Below, in pieces: positions 59,177-64,000 of a stretch of DNA of 64,000 nucleotides (within the stretch, counting starts at the first letter, position 1; every line of letters starts with the position of its first letter). The DNA lies in assembly GCF_003432035.1 (NCBI RefSeq), contig NZ_QOHO01000052.1, positions 1-64,000 on the forward strand. The letters run 5' to 3'. The notes under the pieces are model-generated. The model was not told where the DNA came from. It did no database searches and worked only from the letters and a program-made list of their open reading frames with translations. This stretch comes from Lacrimispora amygdalina (GTDB lineage: Bacteria > Bacillota > Clostridia > Lachnospirales > Lachnospiraceae). The position numbers and the translations under genes are program-made.

Positions 59177-59188
59177 AATAAGACAAGG

Positions 59189-59217
59189 GTGGGATTCGTA
59201 TGAATCCCACTCCATTT
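59189..59217 (+). terminator. Intrinsic terminator after collagen-like gene
   Basis: GTGGGATTC (59189-59197) and GAATCCCAC (59202-59210) form a perfect 9-bp stem with a four-base loop, followed by TCCATTTTG, 13 bases after the stop codon. The stretch 59218-59440 holds nothing I recognise. Confidence 0.8.
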
Positions 59218-59441
59218 TGTAAAAAAGTTACGGCTGGATGTCAAAGGATCCGATGTATGTTTTTGTGGTTCCACGAGAAAAACATCTTATAAGTCCAGGT
59301 ATGCTTTACTAAATCAGGGTACATATATAAGTGGTCATCTCCGCAACATAAAATTTTGGTCAGGATAATAGGTTTTGGAGGCCTTGGAAGTGTACTTTTT
59401 AAACTCACCCAAACATTTAGTTTAGAACTATCAATTATTGC

Positions 59442-59469
59442 TTGATTTTTTTCCAGAATTTATTATACT
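59442..59469 (+). promoter_or_regulatory. Promoter of the serine hydrolase operon
   Basis: TTGATT (59442-59447) and TATACT (59464-59469), 16 bases apart, fit a sigma-A type promoter. The predicted transcript starts near 59476 and has a leader of about 120 bases. Confidence 0.6.
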
Positions 59470-59527
59470 AAATAGTAAATGACATAAGAAAATTTAATAA
59501 AAAAGTCTGAATCAGGTGCAACGAGGT

Positions 59528-59566
59528 AGCTGTCAACAATGGGTGCAGTGCCTCTTTTTTTATATC
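59528..59566 (+). terminator. Leader attenuator-like hairpin before serine hydrolase gene
   Basis: GAGG-TA-GCTG pairs with CAGT-G-CCTC around a loop and is followed by seven Ts, all upstream of the start codon at 59598. Placed between promoter and gene it looks like an attenuator. The preceding sequence (GGTGCAACGAGG) could form an alternative pairing with GGGTGCAGTGCC. Confidence 0.5.
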
Positions 59567-59597
59567 AGCTGATAATGACTGACGGGAGTTTTACTAA

Positions 59598-60386
59598 ATG
59601 ACACTAGATGAGATGCTCAGGAAATTTGAAAAGCTGCCTGGAAAAATCAGTTTTCTTTATGAAAATCTGGAGACAGGAGAGCGCGTGGGATACAGGGAAG
59701 ATCAGCCGCTCATGGCTGCCAGTGTGATTAAACTGTTTGTTATGGCATCTGTTTTTGATCAGTTTGAAAAAAGGAAGCTGAAACAGGATTTTTCATTACC
59801 CATATACAAAAAGGATTGTGTACCGTCCTGTGGTGCGCTTACCTATCTTCACGAAGGAATCTGTGTTACAGCATTGGACCTGGTTACGCTTATGATTATA
59901 TTTAGTGATAATACGGCAACGAATGTGCTGATTGATTTACTGGGGATGGAGGAGATTAATCGGTATATCGAATCTCTTGGATTTAAAAATACCCGTCTTA
60001 ACAGGAAGATGTATGATGTTGAGAAATCAGCACAGGGGATTCAGAATTACATAACGGCATCTGAGACGGGAAGGCTGCTTACGATGATGCATCGGGGTGA
60101 ATTGGTCAGCGAAGCTGCAAGCAGTCAGATGATCTCGATTTTAAAGAATCAACAGCTTTGCAGTAAGATTCCATTTTATCTTCAGGCTTTGGAAGAGGAG
60201 CCTGAAATAGCCCATAAGACAGGTGAGGATCGTGGAATTACTCATGATGTGGGGATAGTATATGGAAAAGTTCCATTTCTGGTGTGCTTTTGCGGAAACG
60301 AAACGGATACCCCTGCATTTGAACGGATTATGGGAGAACTGTCGCTGGAGTTATACAAAAAAGTTAATGGGACAGGTCAGAAATAA
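59598..60386 (+). CDS. Class A beta-lactamase-like serine hydrolase
   Basis: A 262-residue protein with the three class A motifs: SVIK (SxxK, near residue 42), SDN (near 103, SDNTATN) and KTG (near 211, HKTGEDRG). There is no signal peptide, so it is probably cytoplasmic. It sits before a dipeptide epimerase and oligopeptide transporter genes, so it more likely acts on peptidoglycan-derived peptides or other amides than as a resistance enzyme. It lacks a clear Glu of the omega loop, which argues against efficient beta-lactam hydrolysis. Confidence 0.8.
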   Translation: MTLDEMLRKFEKLPGKISFLYENLETGERVGYREDQPLMAASVIKLFVMASVFDQFEKRKLKQDFSLPIYKKDCVPSCGALTYLHEGICVTALDLVTLMIIFSDNTATNVLIDLLGMEEINRYIESLGFKNTRLNRKMYDVEKSAQGIQNYITASETGRLLTMMHRGELVSEAASSQMISILKNQQLCSKIPFYLQALEEEPEIAHKTGEDRGITHDVGIVYGKVPFLVCFCGNETDTPAFERIMGELSLELYKKVNGTGQK

Positions 60387-60422
60387 AGCATAGTCAGATC
60401 GGATTATAGGAAGGAAATAAAA

Positions 60423-61508
60423 ATGAAAATTGCAAAAATTGAGACGGCAGAAGTAAACATTCCTCTTGTAACTCCATTTAAAACAGCCCTCAGGACTGTG
60501 GAGACTGTAAATGATATCGTAGTCAGAATTACGGCAGATGACGGGCAGACCGGATACGGCGAAGCGCCGCCTACGGCTGTGATTACGGGAGAGACGAAAG
60601 GGTCAGTCCGCTGCGCCATTGAGGAATTTATTGCACCTGGATTAATTGGGATGGAGATTGAAAATCTGGATGGGATTATGAGAATACTCCATAAATCCAT
60701 GGTTAAGAATACTTCAGCTAAAGCGTCTGTGGATATGGCAGTCTATGATTTGTTCGCGAAATCCTGCGGGAAGCCCCTCTATAAGGTACTGGGAGGCTGT
60801 AAAGGGGAGATAGAGACGGATCTTACCATCAGCGTAAATGGGACAGAAGAGATGGTAAGAGACAGTCTCCGCGCGATCCAACAGGGATTTCGAATACTTA
60901 AGATTAAGGTTGGCAAAGAGGGGCAAAAGGACGTGGAACGGATCAAAGCCATTCGCCAGGCTGTGGGACCCGATATTAAGCTTAGGATTGATGCAAACCA
61001 GGGGTGGACGGCGAAAGATGCAGTGAGGATTATACGAAAACTGGAAGACATGGGTATTGATATGGATCTGGTGGAACAGCCGGTAAATGCTCACGATTTT
61101 GAGGGGCTGAAGCTTGTTACCAGTCAGGTGCAGACTCCGATTCTGGCAGATGAGAGCGTGTTTTCAGCTATGGATGCCATACATATTATTAAAGAACGTG
61201 CAGCAGATTTGATCAATATAAAGCTGATGAAAACCGGGGGGATTTACGAAGCTTTAAAAGTCTGTGCCATAGCAGAATGTTATGAAGTGGAGTGTATGAT
61301 CGGATGTATGCTGGAGAGCAAGATCGCGGTCAGCGCAGCCGCCCATCTGGCGGCGGCAAAGGGTATTATTACCAGAGCAGATTTAGATGGACCGTCTTTA
61401 TGCAGAGAAGATCCGTATGCCGGAGGACCCTCATTTCTTGGACACAGGATTATAATGAATACGGAGCCTGGGCTTGGAATTTTTAAGGTACCTGTGTTTG
61501 GGGAGTAA
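60423..61508 (+). CDS. Dipeptide epimerase (enolase superfamily)
   Basis: A 361-residue enzyme of the muconate lactonising/enolase superfamily. Visible active-site elements are LKIKVGKEG (the KxK pair), RIDANQGW (first metal Asp), DLVEQPV (Glu), ILADES (Asp) and INIKLMKTGG (second catalytic Lys). The DES pattern fits L-Ala-D/L-Glu and related dipeptide epimerases, which convert peptidoglycan dipeptides for catabolism. The start at 60423 follows AGGAAGG. It shares an operon with the hydrolase and the peptide transporter, a cell-wall peptide salvage set. Confidence 0.88.
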   Translation: MKIAKIETAEVNIPLVTPFKTALRTVETVNDIVVRITADDGQTGYGEAPPTAVITGETKGSVRCAIEEFIAPGLIGMEIENLDGIMRILHKSMVKNTSAKASVDMAVYDLFAKSCGKPLYKVLGGCKGEIETDLTISVNGTEEMVRDSLRAIQQGFRILKIKVGKEGQKDVERIKAIRQAVGPDIKLRIDANQGWTAKDAVRIIRKLEDMGIDMDLVEQPVNAHDFEGLKLVTSQVQTPILADESVFSAMDAIHIIKERAADLINIKLMKTGGIYEALKVCAIAECYEVECMIGCMLESKIAVSAAAHLAAAKGIITRADLDGPSLCREDPYAGGPSFLGHRIIMNTEPGLGIFKVPVFGE

Positions 61509-61575
61509 TAGGAACAGACCAATGAGGACACTAATCCCTGACGGGTTTAGAAATAAGAAAAAATGGAGGAAAATT

Positions 61576-63510
61576 ATGAAGAAAAAAAGATTGGCAGCTG
61601 GTATTCTCTGTGCAGCTCTTGCGGCAGCAACTGTGCTCAGCGGGTGCAGTACAAAAAAAACTTCTGAGAGCAATGCGGGAACTGCTGAGGGTGGAGCAAA
61701 GACGGAAGGAAGCAACGAGCCGGCAGTTTATAAAAAGCTTTATGGTGCAGAGGCAGCAACCCTTAATTATCTCACTTCATCCTCAGAAGTTGATTACAAA
61801 ATCGGCGCAAATGTGATTGATACTCTGGTGGAATACGACAACAAGGGGCAGATTAAACCGGGCCTGGCAACAGAGTGGACTTATGATGATGCAACTCTTA
61901 CCTGGACGTTTAAACTCAGAGATGCAAAATGGGTTGACAATACAGGCAAAGAGGTAGGAGCTGTGACAGCTCAGGATTTTGTGGATGCAATGAAGTATGA
62001 ACTGACTCCGGAATATGAAAGTTCTAATGTACAGAATTTATTCGGTATCATTGCCAATGCCGAAAATTACTACAATGGACTGGTTTATAACGGCGGGGCA
62101 GATAAAGATGGCAAGGTATGGCAGCCGGTTGAGTTTTCAGAGGTTGGTGTTAAGGCGGTGGATGAACACACCCTTACCTATACTCTTGAAAAAGAGGTTC
62201 CTTATTTCCTTTCTTCCCTGGCTTACGTGGTTTATATGCCGGCGTATGGCCCTCAGCTGGAGGAGCTTGGAAAAGACTTTGCAACAGCAGCAGATAAGAT
62301 GTATTATAACGGTGCTTACTATCTGGAAGAGTTTTCTCCTCAGGAAAAGCATATTATGAAGAAAAATCTTTTAAATTATGATGCAGCTCTGGTTTATATT
62401 GATGAAATCCAGGAAATTTACAATGCGGAATACAATACAATCGGACCTGAGATGGTAAAGCGGGGCGAGGTGGATTACGCGGAGCTCTCTTCTGATATTC
62501 TGGATGACTGGCTGAGCAGTGAAGATACAAAGAATTTAATCAGCAGGGAGAGACCGAAAACCAGCTACTCCTATTTTTACTGCTTTAACTTTAATCCCCA
62601 GTTTGATGCCCAGTATGAGCCGGAGAACTGGAAAAAGGCAGTAAATAATGAAAACTTTCGTAAGGCTTTATCCTCAGCACTTAATAAGTCCAAGGAAGTG
62701 TCTGTTTTAGAATCAGCCACTCCGGATGATTTTGTTATTAACTCCATTACTCCTCCAAACTTTACCTTTAATGCCGAAGGTAAGGATTACACAAAGGTAG
62801 GGGATATGGCGAACTTAACCCAGACATTTGATGAGACAAAGGCAAAAGAATACAGGGATCTGGCAAAGAAGGAGCTGCAAGCATCTGGAGTGACTTTCCC
62901 CGTGAAGGTGCTGATGCCTTACAATCCGTCTGAAGTGAACTGGGATAAAGAATGCCAGGTAGTGGAACAGCAGATGGAAAGCCTTCTTGGCAGCGATTTT
63001 ATTGATATCGTTGTGGAAGCAGGTCCTGCAGACGGATTTTTAACGGAAGTCCGCAGAAATGGCAAATTTGCATTTATGAAATGCAACTGGGGTGCAGATT
63101 ATGCAGATCCTGAGACCTGGACAGATCCGTTTTATCAGAAAAAGGGAGAAAGCGGATATGAACTGGGCTATAAGTATGGAAATATTGCTAAGGCAATCGA
63201 AGAAGGAACTCCTTCTGCGGATGCGGCACTGGAATACTTTACTCTGGTCGATCAGGCAAAAGACTTGAAAGTGGATATTAATGCAAGGTATGAGGCATTT
63301 GCCAAGGCAGAGGCAAGTCTGGTTGGTCATGCATTTGTGATTCCTTACAGTATTTCCGTCAGCAAGTATATTGCGAACAAGCTGGATGTATTTGAAGGTC
63401 AGTATGCACCTTTTGGAGTATCCAATCTCCGGTATAAGGGTCAGCATTTAAATGATCATTTCATTTCCATGGATGAGTATAAGGCTAACCAGGATGCAAA
63501 TGAGAAATAA
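61576..63510 (+). CDS. oppA: Oligopeptide-binding lipoprotein (SBP family 5)
   Basis: A 644-residue extracellular solute-binding protein. It has a lipoprotein signal ending LSGC near residue 22, then a Ser/Thr/Gly-rich linker, YGAEAATLNYLTSSSEVDYKIGANVIDTLVEYD and LATEWTYDDATLTWTFKLRDAKW, the family 5 (OppA/DppA) blocks. It captures peptides for the ABC transporter whose permease gene follows. The ATG at 61576 follows TGGAGG. A longer in-frame start overlaps the epimerase gene and would bury the signal peptide. Confidence 0.92.
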   Translation: MKKKRLAAGILCAALAAATVLSGCSTKKTSESNAGTAEGGAKTEGSNEPAVYKKLYGAEAATLNYLTSSSEVDYKIGANVIDTLVEYDNKGQIKPGLATEWTYDDATLTWTFKLRDAKWVDNTGKEVGAVTAQDFVDAMKYELTPEYESSNVQNLFGIIANAENYYNGLVYNGGADKDGKVWQPVEFSEVGVKAVDEHTLTYTLEKEVPYFLSSLAYVVYMPAYGPQLEELGKDFATAADKMYYNGAYYLEEFSPQEKHIMKKNLLNYDAALVYIDEIQEIYNAEYNTIGPEMVKRGEVDYAELSSDILDDWLSSEDTKNLISRERPKTSYSYFYCFNFNPQFDAQYEPENWKKAVNNENFRKALSSALNKSKEVSVLESATPDDFVINSITPPNFTFNAEGKDYTKVGDMANLTQTFDETKAKEYRDLAKKELQASGVTFPVKVLMPYNPSEVNWDKECQVVEQQMESLLGSDFIDIVVEAGPADGFLTEVRRNGKFAFMKCNWGADYADPETWTDPFYQKKGESGYELGYKYGNIAKAIEEGTPSADAALEYFTLVDQAKDLKVDINARYEAFAKAEASLVGHAFVIPYSISVSKYIANKLDVFEGQYAPFGVSNLRYKGQHLNDHFISMDEYKANQDANEK

Positions 63511-63569
63511 ACGGTAAGGGAAAACGCCGGATCACAGGCTGTGCTTTTGGTCCGGCGGAAAAATACCGT
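63511..63569 (+). promoter_or_regulatory. Compound stem-loop between binding protein and permease
   Basis: Nested pairs ACGGTA/TACCGT, CGCCGGA/TCCGGCG and CACAG/CTGTG form a long structure directly after the stop codon, without a T run. Such hairpins often protect the abundant binding-protein mRNA and lower permease output. Confidence 0.6.
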
Positions 63570-63646
63570 CTGAAGGGGAGGTGGGCCTGTATTACGTCAT
63601 CTTCAGAGAGTATTTTTACAAACAAAACAAAGGAGTCTGAAAACTG

Positions 63647-64000
63647 ATGTTACTATACTTAAGCAAAAGAATCGCACGTTCATTTCTTACACTAATCATC
63701 ATTCTGACCGCTGTATTCTGTCTTCTCCGTCTCATGCCGATTGAAGGTTATTTCCAGAACTTTGATAAAATGACGCCTCAGCAGATCGAAGTGGGATTAA
63801 AGGAGATGGGATTATCGGATCCCCTGCCGCTTCAGATTGCTCATTTTTTTCAGAGCCTGCTTCATGGAGATCTTGGAATTTCAAGGATTTACCGCTCCAA
63901 TGTCCCTGTATCGGATATTCTGGCTGATAAGGTTCCTGTGTCCATTAAGCTGGGAATCTGGTCTATGATTGTGTCTCTTCTCGTGGGACTCCCCATGGGG
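63647..64000 (+). CDS. oppB: Peptide ABC transporter permease (OppB-like), cut by window end
   Basis: The first 118 codons of a permease. MLLYLSKRIARSFLTLIIILTAVFCLLRLMP is the typical OppB/DppB N-terminal helix, followed by a DPLPLQIAHFFQSLLHGDLGIS region and VPVSIKLGIWSMIVSLLVGLPMG. It forms the channel with a second permease expected downstream. The ATG at 63647 follows AAAGGAG. The frame is open to the last base. Confidence 0.9.
   Translation, partial: MLLYLSKRIARSFLTLIIILTAVFCLLRLMPIEGYFQNFDKMTPQQIEVGLKEMGLSDPLPLQIAHFFQSLLHGDLGISRIYRSNVPVSDILADKVPVSIKLGIWSMIVSLLVGLPMG

Noticed and set aside
59598-60386. Antibiotic resistance beta-lactamase
   Set aside because: The three class A motifs are present but there is no signal peptide and the neighbours are peptide-catabolism genes, so a resistance call is not supported.

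Overview
The window looks like one integrative and conjugative element (ICE) of Firmicutes (Clostridia) type running from before base 1 to about base 58,000. About 6 kb of host chromosome follows. Supporting signs are strong GGAGG ribosome sites with ATG, GTG and TTG starts, dense same-strand operons, SpoVG, PrgI, DUF4320, DUF6550 and XF1762-type ICE proteins, and three adjacent large serine recombinases at the right end. The flank carries a collagen-like gene and a dipeptide-use operon typical of gut Lachnospiraceae-like Clostridia. The genus is inference. The relaxase, coupling protein and left end are not in the window.

Layout. (1) 0.1-20.6 kb, transfer region: SpoVG-like protein, VirB6-like membrane protein, PrgI, three orphan DNA methyltransferases, then a near-complete Tad/Flp-type pilus set (prepilin peptidase, CpaB, ParA/TadZ-like ATPases, CpaF, TadB, TadC, two TadE-like pseudopilins), a secreted Trp-rich protein, a VirB4 ATPase encoded as two proteins, a membrane-anchored C39-type peptidase and a winged-helix protein. 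(2) 20.9-36.2 kb, defence-like cargo: a Phd-like antitoxin, a decayed hsdM fragment, a WYL regulator, then a tightly packed operon of nine genes: Cys-rich protein, DUF6361, two-HKD phospholipase D-like protein, SNF2-type helicase, HD+DUF429 fusion, ADP-ribosylglycohydrolase+DUF6508 fusion, GIY-YIG-like protein, Gly-zipper membrane protein and a possible nuclease. I do not recognise the whole set as a named system, and it is the best candidate here for an undescribed one.

(3) 36.2-48.7 kb, signalling cargo: a ribbon-helix-helix repressor, a SLOG protein, an invertase-like serine recombinase next to 14-bp inverted repeats, an MCP chemoreceptor, CheW and three GGDEF proteins (two also HD-GYP), ending at a convincing c-di-GMP-I riboswitch. 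A degenerate copy of that riboswitch core lies at the other edge of the block. (4) 48.8-58.0 kb, maintenance and integration: sigma-like factor, structured non-coding region, DinG-like helicase, DUF6870 protein, three large serine recombinases and a small one. (5) From about 58.0 kb, host DNA: a collagen-like/peptidase G2 gene that has lost its 5' end exactly at the junction, a serine hydrolase, L-Ala-D/L-Glu-type dipeptide epimerase, an oligopeptide-binding lipoprotein and the start of its permease gene.

Recurring non-coding patterns are hairpins just before ribosome sites or just after start codons in the transfer operon, and a shared promoter-like motif (TGTCTGGACGC with TATAAT at fixed spacing) ahead of both the surface-protein genes and the recombinases. 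No tRNA, rRNA or CRISPR array was seen. All functions are read from sequence motifs by eye; no database search was run.
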